Shown here one piece after another: positions 34,957 through 44,357 of a DNA stretch of 64,000 nt (positions are counted from its first letter, which is position 1; each line of letters starts with the position of its first letter). The notes below the pieces were generated by a model. That model made no database searches. It was not told where the DNA came from and worked only from the letters and a program-made list of their open reading frames with translations. The position numbers were made by a program, and so were the translations under genes. The stretch is from Aquabacterium sp. (GTDB lineage: Bacteria; Pseudomonadota; Gammaproteobacteria; Burkholderiales; Burkholderiaceae_C), in assembly GCA_030654395.1 (NCBI GenBank), contig JAURXM010000116.1, forward strand, positions 62,001 through 126,000. Reading direction: 5' to 3'.

Positions 34957-35205
34957 TCAGCGGTAGAACACTTCGACCTTGCCTTTGAGTTTGATCGTCA
35001 AGGGCTGTCCTTTGCGATCGACCTTTTTGCCAACGGGCACTTTGATCCAGCTCTCGCTGATGCAGTACTCAGCGACGTCCACGCGTTCTTTGTCGTTGAA
35101 ACGGATGCCGATCTCGTGCTCGAACACTGCCGCGACGTGGTGTGGGCTGCGTGGGTCCGTGGACAGGTGATCGGGCAGTGTGGGTTGTGACGTAGATTGA
35201 TTCAT
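34957..35205 (-). CDS. DUF3297 family protein
   Basis: 82 residues matching the DUF3297 pattern from memory: LPDHLSTDPRSPHHVAAVFEHEIGIRFNDKERVDVAEYC then ESWIKVPVGKKVDRKGQPLTIKLKGKVEVFY. It is small, soluble and of unknown function, common in proteobacteria. It lies on the minus strand, just upstream of the EAL/HDOD gene in its direction and downstream of the glutaryl-CoA dehydrogenase. No catalytic motif is seen. Confidence 0.85.
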   Translation of the reverse strand: MNQSTSQPTLPDHLSTDPRSPHHVAAVFEHEIGIRFNDKERVDVAEYCISESWIKVPVGKKVDRKGQPLTIKLKGKVEVFYR

Positions 35206-35274
35206 GGCGAGACCCTCAAGGGGCGCGGTAAAAAGGCTGCAGATGCCTGCAGTTTAGTAGACCCGCACAGCAGA

Positions 35275-36468
35275 TCAGCAAAATGCCTGAATCCCCGTTT
35301 GTGCACGACCCAGAATCAGCGCATGCACATCGTGTGTGCCCTCGTAGGTATTGACTACCTCGAGGTTGACCAGATGGCGTGCCACACCGAATTCGTCGCT
35401 GATGCCGTTGCCGCCCATCATGTCGCGTGCCAGTCGGGCCACATCCAAGGCCTTGCCGCAGTTGTTGCGTTTCATGATCGAGGTGATCTCGACGGCGGCC
35501 TTGCCTTCGTCCATCAAGCGTCCCAAGCGCAGGCTGCCTTGCAGGCCCAAGGCGATCTCGGTTTGCATGTCGGCCAGCTTTTTTTGGATGAGTTGGTTGG
35601 CGGCTAATGGGCGACCAAACTGATGGCGCTCCAGCGTGTATTGGCGGGCACGGAACCAGCAGTCCTCGGCAGCACCCATGGCGCCCCATGAGATGCCATA
35701 GCGCGCCGAGTTCAGGCAGGTAAAGGGGCCCTTTAGCCCACGCACTTCAGGGAAGGCGTTGTCATCGGGGCAGAACACATCGTCCATCACGATCTCGCCG
35801 GTGATCGATGCGCGCAGGCCAACTTTGCCGTGGATGGCCGGGGTGCTCAGGCCTGCCCAGCCCTTTTCCAGCACGAAGCCTCGGATGTGGTCTTTGCCGC
35901 CCTCGTTGAGCTTGGCCCAGACGACGAACACATCGGCGATGGGCGAGTTGCTGATCCACATCTTGCTGCCGCGCAGCAGGTAGCCGCCATCGACCTTGGT
36001 GGCGCGTGTCAGCATGCCGCCGGGGTCGGAGCCATGGTTGGGCTCGGTCAGGCCGAAGCAGCCGATGAACTCGCCCGTGGCCAGCTTAGGCAGGTATTTG
36101 CGCTTGGTGGCCTCGTTGCCAAACTCGAAAATGGGCACCATGACCAAGGAGGACTGCACGCTCATCATCGAGCGGTATCCAGAGTCCACGCGCTCGACCT
36201 CACGGGCGATCAGGCCGTAGCTGACGTAACTCAAACCGGCGCCGCCGTACTCGGTGGGGATGGTGGCGCCCAAGAGGCCAAGGGCGCCCATCTCGGTGAA
36301 GATGGCTGGGTCTGTGTGCTCATGGCGAAACGCGTTGACCACGCGGGGCAGCAGCTTGCCCTGTGCGTAGGCGCTGGCCGCGTCTTTGATCATGCGCTCT
36401 TCGGGCGTGAGTTGGTCATCCAACAGCATGGGGTCGGCCCAGTTGAAGGAGGCTTTTGATGTGCTCAT
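35275..36468 (-). CDS. gcdH: Glutaryl-CoA dehydrogenase
   Basis: 397 residues from the ATG at 36468; a frame extending 30 residues upstream lies in the intergenic region. It is an acyl-CoA dehydrogenase with the motif [38 protein letters not shown], and the C-terminal [23 protein letters not shown] with catalytic Glu376. Together these are characteristic of the glutaryl-CoA branch, which oxidises and decarboxylates glutaryl-CoA to crotonyl-CoA in lysine, tryptophan and dicarboxylate breakdown. It is the last gene of a tightly packed minus-strand operon. FAD is the expected cofactor. Confidence 0.92.
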   Translation of the reverse strand: MSTSKASFNWADPMLLDDQLTPEERMIKDAASAYAQGKLLPRVVNAFRHEHTDPAIFTEMGALGLLGATIPTEYGGAGLSYVSYGLIAREVERVDSGYRSMMSVQSSLVMVPIFEFGNEATKRKYLPKLATGEFIGCFGLTEPNHGSDPGGMLTRATKVDGGYLLRGSKMWISNSPIADVFVVWAKLNEGGKDHIRGFVLEKGWAGLSTPAIHGKVGLRASITGEIVMDDVFCPDDNAFPEVRGLKGPFTCLNSARYGISWGAMGAAEDCWFRARQYTLERHQFGRPLAANQLIQKKLADMQTEIALGLQGSLRLGRLMDEGKAAVEITSIMKRNNCGKALDVARLARDMMGGNGISDEFGVARHLVNLEVVNTYEGTHDVHALILGRAQTGIQAFC

Positions 36469-36499
36469 GTTCGGTTCCGGTTGCTGCGCAGATTTTGCT

Positions 36500-37630
36500 T
36501 CACGCCACGCTGGACTGTGCGCCCAGTGCGATGAAACGTGCCAGGTGGTGATCTTCATCGCCCAATTGGTGGTCGATCATCACCAAGCGCTTGGCATAGT
36601 GTGCCAGCGGCAGCTCCCACGTCATGCCAATGCCGCCGTGTAGTTGGATGGCGGTCTCGGCGACCAAGATGCCGATGCGCCCGATGCTGTATTTGGCCGC
36701 AGACAAGGCGCGCTCACGTGTGATGCGGTCAGCGTCCAATGCGGCGGCGGCATTGATCACGGCGGATCGGGCTTGTTCGATCTCGATCAGCACGTCTGCC
36801 ATGCGGTGCTGCAAGGCTTGGAAGCTGCCGATGGGCACGCCAAACTGCTTGCGGGTTTGCAGGTAGTCGATGGTGGCTTGTTTGGCCGCTTCCATCGCGC
36901 CCAAGGATTCGGCGCACAAGGCCAGTATCCCGCGCCCGATGGCGTGCTCCAGTGTGGCCGCGCCTTGGCCTTGTTCGCCCAGCAGGGCGTGTGCAGGCAG
37001 GCGCACGTCGGTGAGTTGGATGTCAGCGGCGCGGCCGCCATCGACTGTCTGGTAGCCGCGTGCCGTCACGCCGGGTGTGTCTGTGGGCACCATGAACAGC
37101 GAGAGGCCTTGGGCATCGTCGGCCACGCCTGATGTGCGCGCCGAGACGATCAGGGTCTGCGCCTGCTCACCCCATGCCACCACAGTCTTGTGGCCGTTGA
37201 GCAGCCAGCTGGTGTCGGTGGGTGTGGGGTGGGTGGCGTGTGTTTGATCGGCGTCGTCGTGTGCCAAAGTGGCCAGCGTTGTCCCATTCATGATCCCGCC
37301 CAGCATGGCGCGTTGTGTCGCATTGCCGCAGTGGGCAATGGCGCTGCCTGCCAAGATGGCTGAGGCCAAAAAGGGCTCAACCACCAGCCCACGGCCTAAG
37401 GCCTCGAACACCACTGCGATGTCAAAGCCCGCGCCGCCATAGCCGCCACAGTCTTCATCAAATAATGCGCCGATGGCACCGAGCTCTGCAAACGTGGCCC
37501 ATTGCTTGGTGCAATAGCCTTGTGGTGACTGCGCGATGCGCATGCGGGCTTCGAAGCTGTATTGCTCGGCCACATAGCGGCCCAGCGAATCGGCCAGCAT
37601 CCTGCGGTCATCTGTATGGTTGAAGTTCAT
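36500..37630 (-). CDS. Acyl-CoA dehydrogenase, PimD-like (small subunit type)
   Basis: 376 residues ([32 protein letters not shown] ... [43 protein letters not shown]). The C-terminal half has the helical bundle with [50 protein letters not shown]. This is the style of the pimeloyl-CoA dehydrogenase small subunit. With the large-subunit-like gene next to it (ten bases apart), it would form a two-protein enzyme acting on dicarboxylyl-CoA. The substrate is inferred from the neighbours, not shown. A GAGGAC ribosome site precedes the ATG. Confidence 0.85.
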   Translation of the reverse strand: MNFNHTDDRRMLADSLGRYVAEQYSFEARMRIAQSPQGYCTKQWATFAELGAIGALFDEDCGGYGGAGFDIAVVFEALGRGLVVEPFLASAILAGSAIAHCGNATQRAMLGGIMNGTTLATLAHDDADQTHATHPTPTDTSWLLNGHKTVVAWGEQAQTLIVSARTSGVADDAQGLSLFMVPTDTPGVTARGYQTVDGGRAADIQLTDVRLPAHALLGEQGQGAATLEHAIGRGILALCAESLGAMEAAKQATIDYLQTRKQFGVPIGSFQALQHRMADVLIEIEQARSAVINAAAALDADRITRERALSAAKYSIGRIGILVAETAIQLHGGIGMTWELPLAHYAKRLVMIDHQLGDEDHHLARFIALGAQSSVA

Positions 37631-37640
37631 GGCAGAGTCC

Positions 37641-38783
37641 TCACAAGCCCAACATCATCTTGGCGATGATGTTCTTTTGGATTTCGTTGGAGCCACCATA
37701 GATCGACAGCTTGCGGTTGTTGAAGTACTGATGTGCAGTCGTGTCATCCACAGACAAGGCACTGGGGCCCATGGCGCGGCGCGTCAAGGCGCTGAGCTCT
37801 TGACGGATCTCGGTGCCTTTGATCTTGAGCATCGAGCTCTCCGCCCCCGGAGCGCCCCCACCTGCGACGCCCGCGATCACGCGCAGGTTGGTGGTCTTCA
37901 TGTTCTCTAGGTCGATCTCGACGCGGGCCATGCGTGCGGCAAACAAGGGGTCTTGCGACAAAGGTTGGCCATTTTTGTAGACGCGGCTGGCGACCAGTTT
38001 CAGGCGTGCCATGGCGGCCACAGAAAAGCCCACCCCGGCGATGTTGGTGCGCTCGTAGGTCAGCAAGAACTTGGCGCAGCTCCAGCCTTTGTTTTCTTCT
38101 CCAACCAGGTTCTCAACGGGCACCTGGACATCGGTGAAGAACACCTCGTTGACCTCGTGCGCCCCATCGAGCGTGATGATGGGGCGCACCACCACGCCCG
38201 GGGTGTTCATGTCGATCAGGATGAAGCTGATGCCTTCTTGCTTCTTGGCCTCGCGGTTGGTGCGTACCAAGCAAAAAATCATGTTGGCGTGCTGGCCCAT
38301 GGTGGTCCACGTTTTTTGGCCATTGACGATGTAGTGCGAACCTTGCCGCACGGCGGTGGTCTGAACCGACGCCAAGTCAGAGCCAGCGCCGGGCTCTGAA
38401 TAACCTTGGCACCACCAATCTGCGCCGCTGAGGATGCGCGGCAGCCAATGCTGTTGCTGCGCGGGCGTGCCGTACTTGATCAAGACGGGGCCCAGCATGT
38501 TGACGCCAAAGGGCACGGTGCGCGGCGTATAGGCCAGGGCGCACTCGTGCTCGAAGATGAACTTCTCAATGGCGCTCCAACCCGTGCCGCCGTGGGTGCG
38601 TGGCCAGTGGTTGGCCAGCCAGCCACGTTCATTCAGGATGGCGTGCCATGCTTCGTGATCCGCTTTGCTCAGGTGGATGCCGTTGCGCACCTTGTCGGTC
38701 AGGCGCGTGGGCACTTTGCTGGATAAAAACTGCTGCACCTCGGTGCGAAAAGCCAACTCGGTCTCGGTGAAATTCAAGTCCAT
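37641..38783 (-). CDS. Acyl-CoA dehydrogenase, PimC-like (large subunit type)
   Basis: 380 residues from the ATG at 38783 (MDLNFTETELAFRTEVQQFL). Family features are HWPRTHGGTGWSAIEKFIFEHECA, WWCQGYSEPGAGSDLASVQTTA, YIVNGQKTWTTMGQHANMIFCLVRTN, and the C-terminal NNRKLSIYGGSNEIQKNIIAKMML. This fits the large subunit of pimeloyl-CoA dehydrogenase (PimC). It starts 13 bases after the thiolase and is followed ten bases later by the PimD-like gene. Together they would carry out the first oxidation of a medium-chain dicarboxylyl-CoA. Confidence 0.87.
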   Translation of the reverse strand: MDLNFTETELAFRTEVQQFLSSKVPTRLTDKVRNGIHLSKADHEAWHAILNERGWLANHWPRTHGGTGWSAIEKFIFEHECALAYTPRTVPFGVNMLGPVLIKYGTPAQQQHWLPRILSGADWWCQGYSEPGAGSDLASVQTTAVRQGSHYIVNGQKTWTTMGQHANMIFCLVRTNREAKKQEGISFILIDMNTPGVVVRPIITLDGAHEVNEVFFTDVQVPVENLVGEENKGWSCAKFLLTYERTNIAGVGFSVAAMARLKLVASRVYKNGQPLSQDPLFAARMARVEIDLENMKTTNLRVIAGVAGGGAPGAESSMLKIKGTEIRQELSALTRRAMGPSALSVDDTTAHQYFNNRKLSIYGGSNEIQKNIIAKMMLGL

Positions 38784-38796
38784 AGGGGCACCGTGG

Positions 38797-39978
38797 TCAG
38801 TAGATTTCAAACAAGCCCGCTGCGCCCATGCCGCCTGCGATGCACATGGTGACAACAGCGTACTTGGCATGGCGGCGACGGCCTTCGATCAGCACATGAC
38901 CCACCAGCCTTGCACCCGTCATGCCAAAGGGGTGTCCAATGGCAATCGCGCCACCATTGACGTTCAAGCGTTCATCGGGGATGCCCAGTTTTTGCTGGCA
39001 GTAGATGGACTGTGATGCAAAGGCCTCGTTGAGCTCCCACAGGTCGATGTCATCGACACTCAGGCCATGGCGTGCTAGCAGCTTGGGTACGGCAAAAACA
39101 GGCCCGATGCCCATTTCATCGGGCTCGCAACCCGCGACGGCCATGCCCCTGAAGGCGCCTAAGGGTTGTAGCCCCAAGCGCTCGGCCTCTTTGGCCTCCA
39201 TCAGTACGCATGCCGATGCACCATCGGACAACTGCGAGGCATTGCCTGCTGTGATGAATCGATCGGGGCCATTGACTGGGGCCAGTTTGGCGAGTGACTC
39301 ATAGGTGGTGCCCGGTCTGTTGCAGGTGTCGTGGTCGATGCTGACCGTTTGCTGCGTGACCTCTTTGGTGTCTTTGTTGAGCACGCCCATGATGGTGGTG
39401 ACGGGGATGATCTCGTCCTTGTAGCGCCCTGCAGACTGTGCTTGCGCGGTCTTGCGCTGGCTCTCGACTGAGAAGCGATCTTGTGCTTCGCGGCTGATGC
39501 CATAGCGTTTGGCGACGATGTCGGCCGTCTCAATCATCGGCATGTACAAGTCAGGCTTGTGCGCCAAGATCCACGGGTCCATGCCCGTGTCACCGTCTTC
39601 ACGCGTTCGGATGCCCGAGATGCTCTCGACGCCGCCCGCGATCATGGCGGGAACACCTTCGGCGACGATGCGGCCCGCTGCCATGGCAATGGCTTGTAAG
39701 CCGGACGCACAAAAGCGGTTGACCGTGGTGCCCGCGATGCCGATGGGCAGGCCACAGCGGATGATGGCTTGGCGGGCGATGTTGCGCCCCGTTGTGCCCT
39801 CCGGGTAGCCGCAGCCTAGTATGGCGTCCTCCAGCATGGCGGGGTCGATACCCGCACGCTCGACGGCGGCCTTGACGGCAAAGGAAGCCAGTGTGGCGCC
39901 GGGTGTGATGTTGAACTCACCACGGTGTGACTTGGTCAGCGGGGTGCGTGCAGTGGACACGATGACGGCAGTGCGCAT
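38797..39978 (-). CDS. Acetyl-CoA C-acyltransferase (thiolase)
   Basis: 393 residues from the ATG at 39978. Catalytic Cys90 lies in [12 protein letters not shown], the second active site His in [17 protein letters not shown], and the last Cys in [16 protein letters not shown]. This is the standard set of a biosynthetic/degradative thiolase. Chain length preference cannot be read. It cleaves 3-ketoacyl-CoA in beta-oxidation. An extension upstream to 40068 was rejected since it overlaps the esterase gene and lacks thiolase-like sequence. It is the second gene of the five-gene operon. Confidence 0.93.
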   Translation of the reverse strand: MRTAVIVSTARTPLTKSHRGEFNITPGATLASFAVKAAVERAGIDPAMLEDAILGCGYPEGTTGRNIARQAIIRCGLPIGIAGTTVNRFCASGLQAIAMAAGRIVAEGVPAMIAGGVESISGIRTREDGDTGMDPWILAHKPDLYMPMIETADIVAKRYGISREAQDRFSVESQRKTAQAQSAGRYKDEIIPVTTIMGVLNKDTKEVTQQTVSIDHDTCNRPGTTYESLAKLAPVNGPDRFITAGNASQLSDGASACVLMEAKEAERLGLQPLGAFRGMAVAGCEPDEMGIGPVFAVPKLLARHGLSVDDIDLWELNEAFASQSIYCQQKLGIPDERLNVNGGAIAIGHPFGMTGARLVGHVLIEGRRRHAKYAVVTMCIAGGMGAAGLFEIY

Positions 39979-40013
39979 GGGTGATCTCCGGTGTGTTGGG
40001 GCGTGCAGCTTGA

Positions 40014-40676
40014 TCAGGCCAAGACCTGCAACAGCCAATCGTTGATGTCGCTGACCTCGTCCATGCACAAGCTGTGCGCCATGGGGTAGGTGTGCCAGCT
40101 CACTTGGTAGCCGCTAGATTGCAGATGATCGCGGGCCTGCTCACCACGGCTCATTTGCACGACATCGTCACTTTGCCCGTGGGCCATGAAGATGGGCGTG
40201 CTGTGGTTGCTGGCGTGGGCCTCGGCTTGGGTGGTGTTCAGCAGCGGCAGGTAGCCTGACAGCGCAATGATGCCTGCAAGACGCTGCGGGTAACGCAGGC
40301 CCACCATCAGCGCCATGGCGCAGCCTTGCGAAAACCCCATCACCACAATGCGAGAAGCGGGGATGCCGCGTGCAATCTCCGCGTCAACCAACGCATTCAG
40401 CGCGACATGTGCACGTCGCAGACTGGCTTCGTCTTCACGGCGCTCGTTGGTGGCGGGCAGGATGTCGTACCACGCAGGCATGCTGTAGCCGCCGTTGATG
40501 CTCACGGGCATCACTGGCGCGTTGGGCAACACATAGCGTACGGGGCCGATGTCGCTGAGATCGAGCTCGTGGCAAAAGGGCACGAAGTCGTTGGCGTCCG
40601 CGCCCAATCCGTGCAGGATGATGATGCTGGCCCGCGGGCTGGGTGCCGTGTCGATCTCAATGGGTTGGAGGTTCAT
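40014..40676 (-). CDS. Alpha/beta-hydrolase, carboxylesterase (acyl-protein thioesterase-like)
   Basis: 220 residues from the ATG at 40676. The oxyanion motif [14 protein letters not shown], the nucleophile elbow [10 protein letters not shown] (Ser116), the Asp in HGQSDDVVQ and the His in [11 protein letters not shown] form the full catalytic triad. This matches the small predicted esterase/phospholipase family (YpfH/EstB and acyl-protein thioesterases). It starts the five-gene minus-strand operon, 35 bases ahead of the thiolase, so might release an acyl or ester substrate feeding the pathway (inference). A much longer upstream frame overlaps the GDT1 gene on the other strand and is a shadow. 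Confidence 0.9.
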   Translation of the reverse strand: MNLQPIEIDTAPSPRASIIILHGLGADANDFVPFCHELDLSDIGPVRYVLPNAPVMPVSINGGYSMPAWYDILPATNERREDEASLRRAHVALNALVDAEIARGIPASRIVVMGFSQGCAMALMVGLRYPQRLAGIIALSGYLPLLNTTQAEAHASNHSTPIFMAHGQSDDVVQMSRGEQARDHLQSSGYQVSWHTYPMAHSLCMDEVSDINDWLLQVLA

Positions 40677-40761
40677 GGCGTGCTGTGAGTCGGCTGTGGT
40701 GGCAAGGTGACTACACTGTAGCCGTCGATGCCCCTCGTTTTTTAGCTTAATCAGACCTTCT

Positions 40762-41337
40762 ATGGAATCCCTGTTTGTATCTACTGGTGTGGTTGCCCTT
40801 GCCGAAATCGGCGATAAAACCCAGCTGTTGGCCTTTATCCTAGCGGCGCGTTTCAAGCGTCCTGTCCCCATCATCTTGGGTATCTTCGCGGCGACCGTGG
40901 TCAACCACGGCCTAGCGGGCGCACTGGGTGCTTGGATCACCTCTGCGGTCAGCCCTGAAGCGCTGCGCTGGGGTTTGGGTTTGTCGTTCATCGGCATGGC
41001 CATTTGGACGCTGATCCCAGACAAAATCGAAGAAGAAGAAACCCAAATCGCCCACAAACTGGGTGTATTTGGCGCCACCTTGGTGACCTTTTTCTTGGCG
41101 GAGATGGGCGACAAAACACAAATCGCCACCGTGGCCTTGGCGGCGCATTACGCCTCACCCTTGTTGGTGGTGGTTGGTACGACCTTGGGTATGTTTATCG
41201 CCGATGTGCCCGCCGTGTTTGTGGGTAACCGCTTTGCCGAGAAGATCCCGATGCGTTTGGTTCACTCTATCGCAGCAGGCATCTTTGCGGTGATGGGGGT
41301 GCTGACCTTGTTGAAAGTTGAAAAGCTGCTCGGATGA
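40762..41337 (+). CDS. GDT1/UPF0016 (TMEM165) family cation exporter
   Basis: 191 residues with six membrane segments and the two family signatures EIGDKTQLLAF (about 14-25) and EMGDKTQIATV (about 113-124), one in each half. The central loop has IPDKIEEEETQ. Members export manganese or calcium; in bacteria, manganese efflux (Mnx/MneA) is best known. The gene is three bases upstream of dmeF, so both belong to one transcript. The 85-base leader shows no clear manganese riboswitch. Confidence 0.92.
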   Translation: MESLFVSTGVVALAEIGDKTQLLAFILAARFKRPVPIILGIFAATVVNHGLAGALGAWITSAVSPEALRWGLGLSFIGMAIWTLIPDKIEEEETQIAHKLGVFGATLVTFFLAEMGDKTQIATVALAAHYASPLLVVVGTTLGMFIADVPAVFVGNRFAEKIPMRLVHSIAAGIFAVMGVLTLLKVEKLLG

Positions 41338-41340
41338 TGT

Positions 41341-42303
41341 ATGCACAAAGAAGACTTGTCTGAATGGATACACGACCACGTCTTTGACGAGGGCAGTGAG
41401 CGCGCAGAGCGCAGCACCCGTTTGGTGATGTGGATCACGCTGTCGATGATGGTGCTGGAGATCGCGGCAGGCTGGTGGTACAACTCCATGGCCCTGTTGG
41501 CCGATGGCTGGCACATGAGTTCGCACGCCGTGGCCATTGGCTTGAGCGCCTTTGCCTATGCGGCTGCACGTCGGTATGCGCGTGACCCTCGCTTTGCTTT
41601 TGGCACCTGGAAGATCGAGGTGCTGGCGGGTTTTGCCAGTGCGGTGTTCCTGCTGGGTGTGGCCGCTTTGATGGTGTTTGGCTCCGTCGAGCGGCTCTTG
41701 TCACCCGAGCCCATTCACTACCGAGAGGCTTTGATCGTGGCGGCGCTGGGCCTGATCGTGAACTTGGTGTGCGCGCTCATTCTGGGGGATGTACATCACC
41801 ATGGACATGACCATGGGCACAGCCATGATCATGCGCACGAGCATGGCCACGCGCACGATCACCACCATGATCTGAACCTCAAGTCAGCCTATGTGCATGT
41901 GCTGGCCGATGCTGCCACCTCGGTGCTGGCCATCTTGGCTCTGATCGGCGGGTGGCTGTATGGCTGGTCGTGGCTGGACCCCTTGATGGGACTCATCGGG
42001 GCTGTGTTGGTGGCCGTGTGGGCCAAGGGCCTGATCACCGAGACAGGCAAGGTGCTGCTAGACCGTGAGATGGACCACCCTGTGGTGCAGGAGATCCGTG
42101 AGGTCATCACTGCACTTGATGGCGGGGCCTCAAGCCAGCTCACGGATTTGCATGTGTGGCGTGTGGGCAAGCAAAGCTATGCCTGTGCGCTGAGCATCGT
42201 GACACGCGATGCCGGTCTGACGCCGTCTATCGTCAGGCGGGCATTGAAGCAACACGAGGAGATCGTTCACGTCACGATTGAGTTGCATCATCGTCTTGCA
42301 TGA
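41341..42303 (+). CDS. dmeF: CDF-family Co/Ni efflux transporter
   Basis: 320 residues with six membrane segments. Metal-binding residues are in LLADGWHMSSHAVAIG (TM2; HxxxD-type variant) and VHVLADAATSVLAIL (TM5). The long cytoplasmic loop between them (about 150-178) is His-rich with alternating HxH units, characteristic of DmeF. The C-terminal domain (about 230-320) is the usual dimerisation fold. DmeF exports cobalt and nickel in characterised bacteria. It is coupled to the GDT1 gene, forming a metal export pair. Confidence 0.9.
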   Translation: MHKEDLSEWIHDHVFDEGSERAERSTRLVMWITLSMMVLEIAAGWWYNSMALLADGWHMSSHAVAIGLSAFAYAAARRYARDPRFAFGTWKIEVLAGFASAVFLLGVAALMVFGSVERLLSPEPIHYREALIVAALGLIVNLVCALILGDVHHHGHDHGHSHDHAHEHGHAHDHHHDLNLKSAYVHVLADAATSVLAILALIGGWLYGWSWLDPLMGLIGAVLVAVWAKGLITETGKVLLDREMDHPVVQEIREVITALDGGASSQLTDLHVWRVGKQSYACALSIVTRDAGLTPSIVRRALKQHEEIVHVTIELHHRLA

Positions 42304-42314
42304 TTGATGTGCCG

Positions 42315-42335
42315 TGCAATGTGCAATACATTGCA
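42315..42335. promoter_or_regulatory. Perfect palindromic operator candidate TGCAATGT-N5-ACATTGCA
   Basis: An exact eight-base inverted repeat (42315-42322 and 42328-42335) with spacer GCAAT. It lies 28 bases before the ATG of the acetoacetyl-CoA synthetase and just after the dmeF stop. Its placement suggests control of the synthetase by a dimeric regulator such as a TetR- or GntR-type repressor; no named box matches it. Confidence 0.55.
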
Positions 42336-42362
42336 TCCTTTCGCACTGCAAACCTATCGAAC

Positions 42363-44357
42363 ATGCACGCCCCCTACATTCCCCAGATACGGCTCTATCA
42401 GGATTGGTTGAGCGCACAGCGCGGTTTGCGCTTTGACGATTACGCCGCTTTGTGGCAATGGTCGGTCACGGATCAAAACGCCTTTTGGCAAAGTCTGTGG
42501 GACTACGAGGCCATGCACTCGCCCACGCCGTATACCGCCGTGCTGAGTGACGCACGCATGCCCGGTGCCCAGTGGTTCAAGGGGGCGCAAGTCAATTACG
42601 CGCAGCGTGTTTTGCGTCATGTCGATGCCGCGCAAGCTGCTGGTGTGCCAGCCATCATCAGTGAAGATGAGTTGGGTCATGCGCGTGAGTTGGCATGGCC
42701 TGAACTGCGTCGCCAAGTGGCTTCATTCGCATTGGCCTTGCGTGACTTGGGTGTGCGTCCCGGCGACCGCGTGGCCGCCTACTTGCCCAACGTGCCCGAG
42801 ACCGTGGTCGCCTTTCTGGCCTGCGCCAGCTTGGGCGCCATTTGGAGTGTGTGCGCCCCAGACATGGGCACACAGGCTGTAGCAGATCGCTTCCAGCAGA
42901 TCACGCCTCGTGTGCTCATCGCCACGGATGGTGTGTTTTACGCGGGCAAGGGCATGGACCGCAGCAGCGTCGTCATGTCGCTGCGTGCCGCGTTGCCCAG
43001 CGTAGAAAAGCTGATCGTGCTGCAAAGCGCTTACGCGGCACAAGCTGTGCCAGCCGACCTCACATTCGCGCAAGCCATAGCACGTGACGACGAGGCGGTG
43101 CGCAGCTTTGAGCCCACGTGGCTCGATTTTGATCACCCACTGTGGATCGTGTATTCAAGCGGCACCACCGGCCTGCCTAAGCCGCTGGTGCATGGCCATG
43201 GCGGCATCTTGATGATGGCGGCGGCGGGCAGCAAGCAGGGTGACGTGGGTTGCAGTTATGCGCCCAACAACTTGGGTGAGCGTTTTCATTGGTACAGCTC
43301 AACGGGGTGGGTGATGTGGAACAGCCAGATTGGTGGGCTGCTCAGTGGTGCCACCATTTGCCTGTTTGATGGCAGCCCGGGCGGCAGCAAAGAGGCACCC
43401 GACTGGACGGTGTTATGGCGCTTTGCCGCCCGTCACAAGGTGACTTACTTCGGAGCCGGTGCGGCGTTCTATGCCAACTGCATGAAGGCCGAGGTGGACT
43501 TGAGCCAATGCGGTGACCTGTCACGCATCCGCGCCTTGGGGGCCACCGGCTCACCCTTGTCTGAGGACACACAACGCTGGGGCACAGCGCAGTTTGCAGC
43601 CATCGGCACACCTGACATCTGGTGGAGCAACATCTCTGGCGGCACCGATTTTTGCGGCGTGTTCGTGGGCGGTCACCGTGAGCTGCCCTTGGTGCCCGGG
43701 CGCATGCAATGCCGCTCATTGGGTTGCGCCGTCGAGGCATGGAACGAGCAAGGCCAGCCAGTGATCGGAGAGGTGGGCGAGCTGGTGTGCACCAAGCCGC
43801 TGCCCTCCATGCCGCTGTTCTTCTGGGGGGACGAGGGCAACGCGCGCTACCTGTCGAGCTACTTTGATGTGTACCTGGGCGTGTGGCGCCACGGTGACTG
43901 GCTCAAGGTGGATGCCGATGAGAGCTGCGTCATCTATGGCCGCAGCGATGCCACCATCAACCGCCACGGCCTGCGCATGGGCACCAGCGAGATCTACGCC
44001 GCTGTCGAAGCCTTGCCAGAGGTGCTGGACTCGATGGTGATTGACTTGGAGTACCTAGGGCGAGACAGCCGCATGATCATGTTCGTGGTGCTGCGAGAGG
44101 GGCTCACTTTGGATGCGCCCCTACAAAGGCGCATCAACGAGGCCATCAAGGTGGGCGTGTCCCCTCGCTTCATTCCTGACATGACCATTCAGGCACCCGA
44201 GATCCCGCGCACCTTGTCCGGCAAAAAACAAGAGGTGCCGATCAAGAAGGTGTTTTTGGGGCAGCCACTGACCAAGGTCGTCAACCCAGACGCCATGGCC
44301 AACCCGCAGTGCCTGCCTTGGTATGTGGCTCAGTTCAAGCTGACACAGCAGGCTTGA
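42363..44357 (+). CDS. Acetoacetyl-CoA synthetase
   Basis: 664 residues from the ATG at 42363. An upstream ATG at 42300 overlaps the dmeF stop, but the candidate operator lies between. The adenylate-forming enzyme motifs are WIVYSSGTTGLPKPLVHGHGG, GATGSPLSEDT, WWSNISGGTDFCG, YGRSDATINRHGLRMGTSEIY, and the catalytic Lys region LSGKKQEVPIKK near the C-terminus. The TDFCG and GTSEIY patterns point to acetoacetate-CoA ligase rather than acetyl-CoA synthetase. It would activate acetoacetate for use in lipid or polyhydroxybutyrate metabolism. Its 3' end overlaps the convergent RlmN-like gene by 23 bases. Confidence 0.9.
   Translation: MHAPYIPQIRLYQDWLSAQRGLRFDDYAALWQWSVTDQNAFWQSLWDYEAMHSPTPYTAVLSDARMPGAQWFKGAQVNYAQRVLRHVDAAQAAGVPAIISEDELGHARELAWPELRRQVASFALALRDLGVRPGDRVAAYLPNVPETVVAFLACASLGAIWSVCAPDMGTQAVADRFQQITPRVLIATDGVFYAGKGMDRSSVVMSLRAALPSVEKLIVLQSAYAAQAVPADLTFAQAIARDDEAVRSFEPTWLDFDHPLWIVYSSGTTGLPKPLVHGHGGILMMAAAGSKQGDVGCSYAPNNLGERFHWYSSTGWVMWNSQIGGLLSGATICLFDGSPGGSKEAPDWTVLWRFAARHKVTYFGAGAAFYANCMKAEVDLSQCGDLSRIRALGATGSPLSEDTQRWGTAQFAAIGTPDIWWSNISGGTDFCGVFVGGHRELPLVPGRMQCRSLGCAVEAWNEQGQPVIGEVGELVCTKPLPSMPLFFWGDEGNARYLSSYFDVYLGVWRHGDWLKVDADESCVIYGRSDATINRHGLRMGTSEIYAAVEALPEVLDSMVIDLEYLGRDSRMIMFVVLREGLTLDAPLQRRINEAIKVGVSPRFIPDMTIQAPEIPRTLSGKKQEVPIKKVFLGQPLTKVVNPDAMANPQCLPWYVAQFKLTQQA

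Noticed and set aside
35830..36459. 209-codon frame on the plus strand opposite glutaryl-CoA dehydrogenase
   Set aside because: It has no recognisable protein features and is explained by the GC-rich third-codon bias of the real gene.
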